DNA from: Arthrobacter sp. AQ5-06
GTDB lineage: Bacteria; Actinomycetota; Actinomycetes; Actinomycetales; Micrococcaceae
Reading direction: 5' to 3'
NCBI RefSeq assembly: GCF_003287955.1
Contig: NZ_QMKP01000002.1
Span: forward strand, 248,001-312,000
Length of the DNA: 64,000 nt
This document shows, one piece after another, positions 52,682 to 60,529 of this stretch. The position numbers were made by a program, and so were the translations under genes. How positions within the stretch are numbered: the stretch's first letter is position 1; every line of letters begins with the position of its first letter. A model generated the notes under the pieces. That model was not told where the DNA came from. It saw only the letters and a program-made list of their open reading frames with translations, and ran no database searches.

Positions 52682-52801
52682 CAGATTTATCTTATGCCCG
52701 CGGGAAATTCCCAGCATTCAGGGGGTCACAAGCGGCTCCGCGAGGACTAACGTTTGCCTTGTGGGGCGCTGCCGCCTGCCCCTCACAGCCAAGGAGGTCT
52801 C

Positions 52802-53143
52802 ATGGGTGAAGTATGGATCCGCACCATCAGCAACAGTTTGGTCCGGGCGGACAAAGTCTCGGAAATTGCATCCACCCGCGGGTCCCTTCATGAGGACCAG
52901 GGTTTTGCGCTGAAGGTCATCGTGGACGGCAAGGCCCACGTCGTAATTGACGACGGCGACCTGCCAGGCACGCTTCCCGAACGGCTGGAGCACGCTCAGC
53001 ATCTTGAGGATGCCCTGCTGTTCGCCCTTGACGAGGCACGCGACGCCGACGCATCCATAGTGGTCTTCTTTGTTCCGGAGAGCGACCGGTGGGCACTCGC
53101 CGCGGCGGCGGAACTGGCCGGCGGGATTCCCGCCGTCGGATAA
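52802..53143 (+). CDS. Hypothetical protein, 113 residues
   Basis: AAGGAGG six bases before the ATG is an excellent ribosome-binding site. The protein is soluble and mixed alpha/beta (VWIRTISNSLVRADKVSEI, VIVDGKAHVVIDDGDLPG, LLFALDEARDADASIVVFF). I do not recognise a family. It stands alone, divergent from the MFS gene; a family B palindrome follows. Confidence 0.75.
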   Translation: MGEVWIRTISNSLVRADKVSEIASTRGSLHEDQGFALKVIVDGKAHVVIDDGDLPGTLPERLEHAQHLEDALLFALDEARDADASIVVFFVPESDRWALAAAAELAGGIPAVG

Positions 53144-53166
53144 CCCCCGACGGCGGCCTCCACTAA

Positions 53167-53261
53167 AGCGCGAACGGACAGTTGAGCCCTTCTCCAAGCG
53201 CGAACAGGCAGGTGATGACGCCAAATCCGGGATTTGAGGTCATTAGCTGCCAGTTCGCGCT
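53167..53261. repeat. Family B palindrome, copy 2 with an extra half-site
   Basis: Arms 53197-53220 and 53238-53261 share the AGCGCGAAC ends and the central sequence of the copy at 10238-10302, with more mismatches. An additional left half-site AGCGCGAACGGACAG lies at 53167, so part of the element is duplicated. Confidence 0.7.
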
Positions 53262-53274
53262 AAATGGTGCGGGG

Positions 53275-53613
53275 TCAGGCTGCGACGTGGCTGAACTCGG
53301 CGGACTTGGCGGTGGCGCGGCGGGGCGGGAGGATGCTCAGCGTGCACGGGGTCTGCTGCGGGTCAATCCTGGCGGGCAGGTGATGCGTCTCGGAGCAGAG
53401 CTGAAGCTGCCGCAGGGCTTCGGGATCGACGCGGGCGTTCCGCATGTCCAGTTCCAGGTCCAGGTTGTGCTTCAAGGCGTTTGCGCGTTTCACCACAACG
53501 TAGAGGGCCTGGATGCTGTGCACGGTGACGTGGCCTTTGGCGAGGACCTGTGCCTTCGCGTGGTCGAGATCTACACGGACAAGAATGCTGAGCTTATCGG
53601 ACAAGATGATCAT
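53275..53613 (-). CDS. Hypothetical protein, 112 residues
   Basis: AAGGAAGGC directly before the ATG supports the start. The first half (IILSDKLSILVRVDLDHAKAQVLAKGHVTVHSIQALYVVVKRANAL) has alternating hydrophobic strands and a helix; the second (LDLELDMRNARVDPEALRQLQLCSETHHLP) may be another strand-helix pair. I know no function; similar orphans seem common in Arthrobacter relatives. Codon use is normal. Confidence 0.62.
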   Translation of the reverse strand: MIILSDKLSILVRVDLDHAKAQVLAKGHVTVHSIQALYVVVKRANALKHNLDLELDMRNARVDPEALRQLQLCSETHHLPARIDPQQTPCTLSILPPRRATAKSAEFSHVAA

Positions 53614-53879
53614 GCCTTCCTTGCGTGGCTGCGACGCTGCAGCCGGGGAGGCCGCGACGCTGCGGCCAATGGCCGCTTTTCTACAGCCTCATTCAGAGTA
53701 GGCAAGGAATGTGATGTGCGCAACATTCGGCCGCATATATTTCCAGCCACCCCGCGTCTGCCCGGCCATCCACATCAGGATCCGCCCGAAGGGTTACCGC
53801 GGCGCCGTCTGATTCCGTACTCACCGTGGACTACCCATCTTCAGTGGCACCGACATCTGCGGAATGCCTAGTTGTGCAG

Positions 53880-54067
53880 CCTGATTTGTGTTCGGTGACG
53901 CGCCTGATCTGGCGCCGGAAGACGGAGTCCATGACCGGGTCCAGGCCTGCGCCGGGTTCATCCAGGAGGTCGCAGGGTCGTCGATTTGCCGGCACCGTTG
54001 GGCCGAGGAGGCCGTGGACCTCCCCTTGCCTGACGGCCAGATCGAGGCTCCGAACCACAGGACACAT
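53880..54067 (-). pseudogene. Wrecked ABC transporter ATPase
   Basis: One frame reads VVRSLDLAVRQGEVHGLLGP; a one-base loss in the next codons shifts Walker A, which in the neighbouring frame reads GPNGAGKSTTLR. The first frame then resumes directly at DLLDEPGAGLDPVMD, the Walker B/D-loop. About 100 residues between Walker A and Walker B (Q-loop, signature) are missing. So this is an ATPase gene with a large internal deletion and a frameshift. The rest of 53614-54369 holds no gene that I can support. Confidence 0.75.
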
Positions 54068-54369
54068 GCACCGCGCAGCCGGTGGAAGCCGTGCACACGA
54101 CCCTGAACAGGCCCGGGGGGACGGCTCCTCGCTTCGCCGAAGGCTCCCGCACCGCGGCCAGGAAGCGGCCAGGGCGGCATCGTCAGCCGTATAGTCATTA
54201 ACGATTCGTTAAGAAACAGCCCGCACGTGATTCCTGGCCTTTTCCTTCTGCTAGTTTCAGCGGAGTCGTGCCCTGCAACGCCGGGCGGAAAGGATCTCAT
54301 GACGACGCTAAGGACACCGCCACGAGAACCTGCGGCCCAGCCGGGCACCAAAGCCCCGCTGAGTAACGG

Positions 54370-54870
54370 GTGGCTCCCTTGGAACTGAGCGTGCACCTGG
54401 ACACCAATGCCCTGGAATTTGTGTCCTCCAAAGTGGAGGGCCCGATCAGCATCATCGCGCACCCACCCAGGCTGCAGGCCGCCGAGGAGTACAAGGCCAG
54501 TCTCACGTCCACGATCGAAGCCCGCGAATTGCCGGCAGAGCACCAGCCCCTGTTCCTGGATGTGGTTATCGACACCGCCAACAAATTCGAAGCCGGCCTG
54601 CCCGTGCATGGCGTCATACGGCACGGATACCGGGTCCTGGAAGCCCACGGCCCCGCGGCACCGAAGACCATCGCCGCCGTGCTCCTGCACATCCGGGACG
54701 TGACAGGCCTCGTGCCTCACCTCTACTTCACCAGGTCCGGCGACAACCGCCTTCTCAGCCTCCTGCCGTTCCGGACCCGGAGTGAAGGCAAAGTCGCCCG
54801 CATCACCCGGGAGCTGTTGGCCGCTGCTGAACACGATGCCAGCAAACGACCCAGAGTGGACGACGATTGA
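54370..54870 (+). CDS. Hypothetical protein, 166 residues
   Basis: GTG start in GGGTGGCTCCC without a clear ribosome-binding site. A mixed alpha/beta protein (LELSVHLDTNALEFVSSKVEG, FLDVVIDTANKFEAGLPVHGV, TIAAVLLHIRDVTGLVPHLYFTRSG, KVARITRELLAAAE) with a charged tail. I do not recognise a family. It lies 97 bases upstream of the small gene that is coupled to trkH and could be part of that transcript. Confidence 0.65.
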   Translation: MAPLELSVHLDTNALEFVSSKVEGPISIIAHPPRLQAAEEYKASLTSTIEARELPAEHQPLFLDVVIDTANKFEAGLPVHGVIRHGYRVLEAHGPAAPKTIAAVLLHIRDVTGLVPHLYFTRSGDNRLLSLLPFRTRSEGKVARITRELLAAAEHDASKRPRVDDD

Positions 54871-54967
54871 TTCCTGCCCTTCAAAACGATTGACGGAGGA
54901 CCCTGAGCAGTAGGTGGAAGACATGGAACAGATGAGTATGGGCTCCTCACAAAGGAAGGACCAGCCG

Positions 54968-55102
54968 ATGGCGGCACCTGAGAAGGTCGAACTGGGCCGC
55001 GGCCTGGCCATCGGCGCCGTCCTGTACCGGGCATGGGTCAAGGCCGGAAAACCCCGCGGTATCCGCAACGTCGCCGCCGAAGCCGAAGAGACCACCGAAT
55101 GA
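54968..55102 (+). CDS. Small basic/acidic protein coupled to trkH, 44 residues
   Basis: From the ATG at 54968 (AAAGGAAGGA upstream) it reads MAAPEKVELGRGLAIGAVLYR, then AWVKAGKPRGIRNVAAEAEE. Its stop overlaps the trkH ATG (ATGA), so its translation probably sets that of trkH. An ATG at 54922 would add ~15 residues. No family known; it may be a leader peptide or a small TrkH partner. Confidence 0.55.
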   Translation: MAAPEKVELGRGLAIGAVLYRAWVKAGKPRGIRNVAAEAEETTE

Positions 55103-56532
55103 AACCCGACAGCAAGACCCAAAAAAACCCGAAAATCCGCAACGCCGTTGTCAACGGTAGGTTCCCGGATCTCTCCGGGCTCCGGGACACGGGAGACCGT
55201 GTCAGACGCGCGCTCCTGCATCCGGTCCGCTCCGTGCCGCTGGCGTTTCTTGCCGTGATACTCCTCGGCGCCGGGTTGCTGATGCTGCCGGCCGCACGAA
55301 CCGCAGCCGGCACCGACCCCCTGCTACCAGCCCTGTTCACAGCCGTTTCGGCCGTATGCGTCACCGGCCTGGTTACCGTAGACACGGCCACGTTCTGGAC
55401 ACCCTTCGGCCATGGGGTGATTCTCGGACTCATCCAAGTCGGAGGGTTCGGCATCATGACCCTGGCCACACTGCTGGCGCTCCTGGTAAGGAAGACCATC
55501 GGCCTGCGCGGCCAACTTGTCGCACAATCCGAAACCCACACCCTGAACTTCGGGGACGTCCGCTCCGTCCTGTTCCGTGTCGCCCGCATCATGGTCGTGT
55601 TCGAAGCCGTCACCGCCATAATCCTTACCGTCCGCTTCTGGATCGCCTACGACGAGAACCCGGGCACTGCGCTCTGGCACGGGGCCTTCCACGCCATCTC
55701 AGCGTTCAACAACGCCGGCTTCGCCCTCTACAGCGACAACCTCATCAGCGTTGCCGATGACCCATGGATCATCATCCCCATCTGCGCAGCCATCATCGCC
55801 GGCGGGATCGGATTCCCCGTGCTCATCACCCTGCTCAGGGGCGGGGTCAGGATGAAAGACTGGACCGTCCACCTGCGCCTGACAATTTACGGCACCCTGT
55901 TCCTCCTGGCTGCCGGCGCCGCGCTGTTCGCCGCTTTCGAGTGGAACAGAGAGCAGACCCTGGGCCCGCTGTCATTCGCCGGGAAACTCCTGGCCACGCT
56001 TGCAGGCAGCGTCTTCCCCCGCACCGCAGGGTTCAACAGCATCGACTACGGCGCCGCAGCACCCGAAACCCTGATGGTCACCGACATCCTGATGTTCATC
56101 GGCGGCGGCAGCGCCGGAACCGCCGGCGGCATCAAGATCACCACATTCCTCGTCCTGGGCTTCGCGATCTGGAACGAAATCCGCGGCCGGGACCAGGTCA
56201 CCATTGCCCACCGCTCCATCAGCTCCTCATCCCAGCGCCAGGCCCTGTCCGTGGCGCTCCTGGGCGTCGCCGCCGTCATCACCGGCACCCTGCTGCTGCT
56301 CATGTTCACCGACCACAGCCTCGACAAAGTTCTCTTCGAATCCATCTCGGCCTTCGCCACCGTAGGCCTGAGCACCGGCATCACCTACGACCTGCCACCC
56401 AGCGCCCAATGGGTCCTCATGGCACTCATGTTCACCGGACGCATCGGCACCATCACCGTCGCCTCCGCCCTCGCACTGTCCTCACGGCCCCGCCTGTACC
56501 AACTCCCCGAAGAACGACCCATTATCGGATAA
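55099..56532 (+). CDS. trkH: TrkH/KtrB family potassium uptake protein
   Basis: 477 residues, eight or more membrane helices in four M1-P-M2 repeats. The four selectivity loops are visible: VCVTGLVTVD, FNNAGFALY, RTAGFNSID and TVGLSTGIT, each with the filter glycine. It forms the pore for potassium uptake, normally as a dimer gated by a TrkA/KtrA ring; no such gene is adjacent, so the partner must be elsewhere. The start at 55099 overlaps the small upstream gene. Confidence 0.94.
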   Translation: MKPDSKTQKNPKIRNAVVNGRFPDLSGLRDTGDRVRRALLHPVRSVPLAFLAVILLGAGLLMLPAARTAAGTDPLLPALFTAVSAVCVTGLVTVDTATFWTPFGHGVILGLIQVGGFGIMTLATLLALLVRKTIGLRGQLVAQSETHTLNFGDVRSVLFRVARIMVVFEAVTAIILTVRFWIAYDENPGTALWHGAFHAISAFNNAGFALYSDNLISVADDPWIIIPICAAIIAGGIGFPVLITLLRGGVRMKDWTVHLRLTIYGTLFLLAAGAALFAAFEWNREQTLGPLSFAGKLLATLAGSVFPRTAGFNSIDYGAAAPETLMVTDILMFIGGGSAGTAGGIKITTFLVLGFAIWNEIRGRDQVTIAHRSISSSSQRQALSVALLGVAAVITGTLLLLMFTDHSLDKVLFESISAFATVGLSTGITYDLPPSAQWVLMALMFTGRIGTITVASALALSSRPRLYQLPEERPIIG

Positions 56533-56581
56533 CCACGCTTTGCTGCCGCATTCAACGCTGGTCCGGCCATAGGATCGGAGC

Positions 56582-57334
56582 ATGCATATTGCCGTTCCAG
56601 GAGGTACCGGGGCCGTTGGCCACCATGTCGTCTCTATTGCCAGGGACCGCGGACATCGGGTGACAAGCCTGACCCGATCGGAAGGCGTGGACCTGTCCAC
56701 GGGCCGCGGGCTGCACGAAGCCCTGCACGGTGTGGACACTGTTATTGATGTCTCCGGAATCCAGACGATTTCCACCAGGAAGGCCGTGGACTTTTTCACC
56801 GCCGCCACCCGGAACCTGCTCGCAGCTGAGGTGGCGGTTCAGTGCAGGCACCATATTGCGCTCTCGATCGTAGGCATCGACACGGCTATTTCGGGCCTGT
56901 ACGCCGGGAAGCTCGCGCAGGAGGATGCCGTCCGGCACGGAGAAGTGCCGTGGACCATCCTGCGGTCCACTCAGTTCCACGAGTTTGTGCCTATGGCCAT
57001 CAACGCCGCCTCGATTGGCCCGGTGGTCCTGATTCCACAGATGATCACTCAGCCGGTCGCGGCGCGGGAAGTGGCTGAGGCGTTAGTGGATGCAGCAGAG
57101 CAGGGACCCCGCGGAGTGGTTGCTGATCTTGGCGGTCCCCGTCGGGAGCAGCTCGCGGATCTGGTGCGCGAATACTTGCGGAAATCCGGGCAGCGGAAGC
57201 TGGTCGTGAAGGTCCCGGCACCCGGCGCCATGGGTCAAGCCATGCGTCGTGGTGACCTGGTCCCGTCGGCCGGCTCCGCCGTCGGACGCCAGACGTTCCA
57301 CGAGTGGCTGGAAACCAGGCTTCCAGTCGACTAG
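56582..57334 (+). CDS. NmrA-like/SDR NAD(P)-binding family protein
   Basis: 250 residues. GGTGAVGHHVV at ~7-17 is the atypical SDR glycine motif; TSLTRSEGVDLSTGRGLHEALHGVDTVIDVSG follows. HHIALSIVGIDTAISGLYAGKLAQEDAVRHGEVPWTILRSTQFHEF has the Y-x-x-K pair. Family members act as reductases or redox sensors. It starts 49 bases past trkH with AGGATCGGAGC upstream; no functional link to trkH is evident. Confidence 0.9.
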   Translation: MHIAVPGGTGAVGHHVVSIARDRGHRVTSLTRSEGVDLSTGRGLHEALHGVDTVIDVSGIQTISTRKAVDFFTAATRNLLAAEVAVQCRHHIALSIVGIDTAISGLYAGKLAQEDAVRHGEVPWTILRSTQFHEFVPMAINAASIGPVVLIPQMITQPVAAREVAEALVDAAEQGPRGVVADLGGPRREQLADLVREYLRKSGQRKLVVKVPAPGAMGQAMRRGDLVPSAGSAVGRQTFHEWLETRLPVD

Positions 57335-57446
57335 TGGCGCTGCCTGTGACGCATAACTGCGGCGGAGAGCCCCATGATGCCGTAAGGGATCCGAGGATGA
57401 TTGCCAGGCCTGCGAGGTATTCAAGAATGGTCGATTAATGTCCACC

Positions 57447-57515
57447 CAAAAGTAGGTAGCAGTACATGTCGTTTAGAAGGCTCAAAGCGACACCTGCTGC
57501 TACCCAGTTGGGGAG
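57447..57515. repeat. Family A palindromic repeat, copy 3 (degenerate)
   Basis: Left arm 57456-57473 (GTAGCAGTACATGTCGTTT-like) and right arm 57484-57503 (AAAGCGACACCTGCTGCTAC) pair imperfectly; the flanks AAAAGTAG and CCCAGTTGGGG match copies 1 and 2. It lies between convergent genes. Confidence 0.8.
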
Positions 57516-57533
57516 GAGGGGAGGGAGGGAACC

Positions 57534-58925
57534 CTACCGGTACCCGTCCACGATCGACGCCGCGATTTCCTTGTACGCCCGCCGCGTCTCCGGCTTCAGC
57601 ACGTCCAGGGTGACCAGGTCGCCGTCGGCCACGCCCCTGTCGTGCGGGACGGCGATGAGCTGGCGGCAGATCCCGGCGAGGTGTTCCTCGATGGCGTCCT
57701 TGTCCACGCGGGAGGAGACCTCGTCCTTGTCCGTGATAACAACGACGGCGTTCCGGGCCAGGTCCTCGTACCCGTGGCCCGCCAGCCAGTGCAGGGTGCT
57801 GCGGGCACGCTTTGCCCCGCTCACCGCATACCCGGCGGCGATGATCAGGTTGTCCGCGGACTGCAGGATCCCGCTCATGGCATTGTGCGTCACGCCGGTG
57901 CCGCAGTCGGTCAGGGCCACGGAGTAGTAGTTGGAGATGAGCTTGCGGATCCGCAGGTACTCCGCGGCCGTGAGCGAGTCCGAGACCTCCGGGTCCTGCT
58001 CCCCCGCGATCAGGTGCAGCCGGCCGGCGTGGTGCATGTACCGGGCCAGTGCGGTGAGGGAGTCAACACCGTCGATGTTCCTGAGCAGGTCCGTGATGGT
58101 GCGCGGGCTGGCCTGCTGGTAGATCCCCTCGCCGAGGGCGCGCTCCACGAGATCACCGGAATCCGGGTTGGCGTCGATGGCGCAGGGCGGGTCGCCGCGG
58201 AATTCTGCCAGCGTCAGGCCCACGCCCACCGTGGTGGAGGTTTTGCCGATGCCGCCCTTGAGGCTCAGCACCGCGGTGTTGTAGCTGCCCTGCAGCTGGC
58301 GGGAGATGCGGCGGCCCAGTTCGTCCTCCTCGCGCTGCTTGGCGCCGGGACCCAGGTTCCAGGCCCCGCCCGTGAGCGAGTAGAGGGCGCCGCGGACGCC
58401 GCCCACCGGCCGCGGTTTCTGTTCGCGGACGAACAGGCCCGGGGAACTGATGAAGTCAGGCATGGGGCTGTCGGCGATGACGTCCGCCGCCGTGGGGCGG
58501 ATGCGCCGGAACGCCGGTGCTTCGTCAGGAACGTACGACGACGGCGGCGCGGCTTCGTCGCCGTCGTACGCCATTGCGGGGGTGCCTGAGTCCGGCGCGG
58601 CGGGCTGCCCGGCCTGCGGCTGCGCCGTGACTGGCGGCCGGGCCGGCCGGCGGGTGGGCGCAGGGACTGAGGTGATGGGAGCAGACGTTGCGGGACTGGC
58701 TTGGTCAGCGGCGGCCGCCGCCTCGGCCCAGGAACTGCGGCGCGGTACCGGAGTGCCGGCGTCGGGAGTGCTGGAAGGCTCGGGAGTTACAGCTGACATA
58801 GTTCCTGTCTGGGCATCCTGCAGCGCGCCGTCGGCGCGACGGAGGTCACGGCGTCGCCGGGGCGGTTGCGGTAGCCCTGCATCTTCTGCGATGGGGCGTG
58901 CGTTCTGATCCGCCGGATCGGGCAT
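57534..58925 (-). CDS. MinD/ParA-like ATPase with long proline/alanine-rich N-terminus
   Basis: 463 residues. Residues 1-~190 are low-complexity and rich in Pro, Ala and Ser; ~215-460 form a deviant-Walker ATPase: KGGIGKTSTTVGVG, AIDANPDSGDLVERAL, VALTDCGTGVTHNAMSGIL, VVVITDKDEV. This layout resembles actinobacterial MinD-like proteins, some of which accompany type VII secretion; no ESX gene is adjacent here. GGGGGGACAGAC precedes the ATG at 58925; ATG 58797 is a second possible start. It probably organises a polar or membrane process. Confidence 0.85.
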   Translation of the reverse strand: MPDPADQNARPIAEDAGLPQPPRRRRDLRRADGALQDAQTGTMSAVTPEPSSTPDAGTPVPRRSSWAEAAAAADQASPATSAPITSVPAPTRRPARPPVTAQPQAGQPAAPDSGTPAMAYDGDEAAPPSSYVPDEAPAFRRIRPTAADVIADSPMPDFISSPGLFVREQKPRPVGGVRGALYSLTGGAWNLGPGAKQREEDELGRRISRQLQGSYNTAVLSLKGGIGKTSTTVGVGLTLAEFRGDPPCAIDANPDSGDLVERALGEGIYQQASPRTITDLLRNIDGVDSLTALARYMHHAGRLHLIAGEQDPEVSDSLTAAEYLRIRKLISNYYSVALTDCGTGVTHNAMSGILQSADNLIIAAGYAVSGAKRARSTLHWLAGHGYEDLARNAVVVITDKDEVSSRVDKDAIEEHLAGICRQLIAVPHDRGVADGDLVTLDVLKPETRRAYKEIAASIVDGYR

Positions 58926-59018
58926 GTCTGTCCCCCCAGGACTTTCGGCACAAGGTTCTGCGGCACTTTACGGACTGATTCAATCAGTAAGTCTAGGCGC
59001 TGGGGCGGAATTGCTAGG

Positions 59019-59138
59019 TCAGCCGCGGGTGAGCGCGGCCATGACGACGCCGGCGGTGAAGACCAGAAGGACGGCAAGCACGGCGTAGGCCTGCCATTTG
59101 GGACGGCCCTTATGCGGGTTGATATCGATGTAGGGCAT
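59019..59138 (-). CDS. Small single-pass membrane protein, 39 residues
   Basis: Reads MPYIDINPHKGRPKWQAYAV, then one hydrophobic helix (LAVLLVFTAGVVMAAL) and TRG-stop. The amphipathic and basic start with a single membrane span is typical of real small membrane proteins. GAGGAG lies 15 bases upstream, which is distant. It follows no operon partner but precedes the MinD-like gene on the same strand by ~90 bases. Confidence 0.6.
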   Translation of the reverse strand: MPYIDINPHKGRPKWQAYAVLAVLLVFTAGVVMAALTRG

Positions 59139-59166
59139 GGCTAGCTGCGGTTACTCCTCGAGACGG

Positions 59167-59508
59167 TCACCCGCACTGTGCGTCGCTTACGGCGCAGCAC
59201 ATGGTGCATCGCACAAAAAGGGAATCAGCAGTGTGCCCAACAGTGCGCGATCCCCGGAAACCCTCGGTATGGTCTTCCAACCGCGCCCATTCCACCAGCA
59301 ACAGGTACGTGCTTGTGCTCTCGATGGAACGTGAAAGCGTACGGCCCTGAAATCCCGGCATGGAGCCAATGATCGATTTCGCCTTGCCGAAGGCATTCAG
59401 TGTTGTTGGTTTGGAAGTCGTCTGCGCCGACCGCCCCCCGCCTAGCCTCCTCAATAGGCGTGTTGCGCAAGGGGCCCGCTGGCTCTGGCTTGGCGGGATG
59501 GTGGCCAT
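59167..59508 (-). pseudogene. Remnant of an ABM (antibiotic biosynthesis monooxygenase) gene
   Basis: Only the segment 59248-59397 looks like a protein family: AFGKAKSIIGSMPGFQGRTL, then SRSIESTSTYLLLVEWARLEDHTEGFRGS, a classic ABM core. Before it the frame is not family-like, and after FRGS the expected tail does not follow in frame (a faint ALLGTLLIPFL appears in another frame). So both ends are lost or shifted. The remaining part of 59139-59526 shows nothing else. Confidence 0.7.
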
Positions 59509-59526
59509 AACGCTCTTGAACCTAAG

Positions 59527-59922
59527 CTACGTGGGTCTTTTCCACGATTGGGGTTCTATTGCGAGAATGCAGATATCGACGCGGCCTGGGGTTACGCCGG
59601 TGTGGCTGATCCTCTCACGCACGCGTTGTTGTACTGCTTCGGCGACGGTGAGGGCGGTGCAGGCGATGTCGGTAGCGATGTCGAGGTGGACGTGCGCGGT
59701 GCCGTCGCTGATCGTGGCGGCGACGCCGTCGTGTTTGTAGGTGCCGTTTTGGCTTCCGGGGTTGAGGAGGTTTTGCAGTGCGGCGGGGCCGAGGCGGGCC
59801 AGGAAACCTTTGATGGTGGGTTCGAGTCTGAGGACTCCGCGCGTTTCCAGGGCGGTGCGGGCGGCGAGGGAGGCGATCAGCTGGCTGGTGATTACCTGGC
59901 CGCGGAGGGGTTGGTCAGACAT
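59527..59922 (-). CDS. Asp23/Gls24 family envelope stress protein
   Basis: 131 residues from the ATG at 59922, which lies inside the end of the preceding gene (8-base overlap). GVLRLEPTIKGFLARLG, HDGVAATISDGTAHVHLDIATDIACTALTVAEAVQQRVRERISHTGVTPGRVDICILAIEP is the Asp23 domain. Family members form membrane-associated assemblies in the cell envelope stress response. Third gene of the sigma factor transcript. Confidence 0.87.
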   Translation of the reverse strand: MSDQPLRGQVITSQLIASLAARTALETRGVLRLEPTIKGFLARLGPAALQNLLNPGSQNGTYKHDGVAATISDGTAHVHLDIATDIACTALTVAEAVQQRVRERISHTGVTPGRVDICILAIEPQSWKRPT

Positions 59923-60529
59923 CGTAGAGGTCCTCGACTGTGATGTTGATGGTTCCGGCACTGATGCCGACACCGGCCGGAATGGCGTTGCCGATCTCGC
60001 GCCGCAGCGCATCAACGGTTCGGGGGATGTCGATCCCCGCGGCGGCGGCGACCCTAAGATTGACGAAGAGGTGAGGGCCGGCATTGGTGGTCGTGCGGCT
60101 GTTTCCGGTCGGGTTGTCCTCACCGGACAGGCTGTCGGCGGCGGAGCGTATTTCGATGCGGCAGCGCCGTGAGTGAATGCCGGGGATCGTCGTTGCTGCG
60201 AACCGGATGATCGAGCTCAGGGCTTGCTCGCTGATCTCCGTTGTGCCGTTGTCTGTTCTGTGCAGGAGTATTCTTTTGCTGCGGCGGACCTCGGCGCGGG
60301 CGACGTCCAGGATGGCGTTCGTGACTCCGGGGCGGGGTTTAAGAGCGGGGTTGTGGAGGTCGCCCTCGCGTAGTGAACGGGTTGCTTCACTGAGTCCTTT
60401 GAGCCGGGTCCTGGCCGCTTGGCATTGATCGCACTGTGCTTCGTGCGCGGTGGGGGGCTGGTTGAGGGTGGCCCAGATCCGGTCGATGCTGCGCCCGCAG
60501 CCCAAGCGGGGAATGTCTTCTAGCGCCAT
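59915..60529 (-). CDS. Anti-sigma-type zinc-binding motif fused to Asp23 domain
   Basis: 204 residues from the ATG at 60529, overlapping the sigma factor gene by ten bases. Near the N-terminus, Cys 11 and His 29-x3-Cys 33-x2-Cys 36 (HEAQCDQC) form the H-x3-C-x2-C zinc motif of ZAS/zf-HC2 anti-sigma factors. Residues ~75-200 are an Asp23-like domain (ISEQALSSIIRFAATTIPGI, LFVNLRVAAAAGIDIPRTVDALRREIGNAIPAG, INITVEDL). No membrane helix. The natural inference is a cytoplasmic anti-sigma whose sensor is the Asp23 part. Confidence 0.78.
   Translation of the reverse strand: MALEDIPRLGCGRSIDRIWATLNQPPTAHEAQCDQCQAARTRLKGLSEATRSLREGDLHNPALKPRPGVTNAILDVARAEVRRSKRILLHRTDNGTTEISEQALSSIIRFAATTIPGIHSRRCRIEIRSAADSLSGEDNPTGNSRTTTNAGPHLFVNLRVAAAAGIDIPRTVDALRREIGNAIPAGVGISAGTINITVEDLYDV

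Noticed and set aside
53821..55221. Minus-strand frame of ~466 codons across 54 kb
   Set aside because: It runs antisense through the hypothetical gene at 54370 and through the trkH leader, and in the 53.9-kb part it is the wrong frame of the decayed ABC ATPase.
57534..58925. Chromosome or plasmid partition (parA) locus
   Set aside because: No parB gene or parS-like repeats nearby, and the long Pro/Ala-rich N-terminus fits MinD-like proteins better.
59360..59740. Plus-strand frame opposite the Asp23 gene
   Set aside because: Its second half is antisense to a clear Asp23 domain, and its first half opposes the ABM core; no ribosome-binding site.
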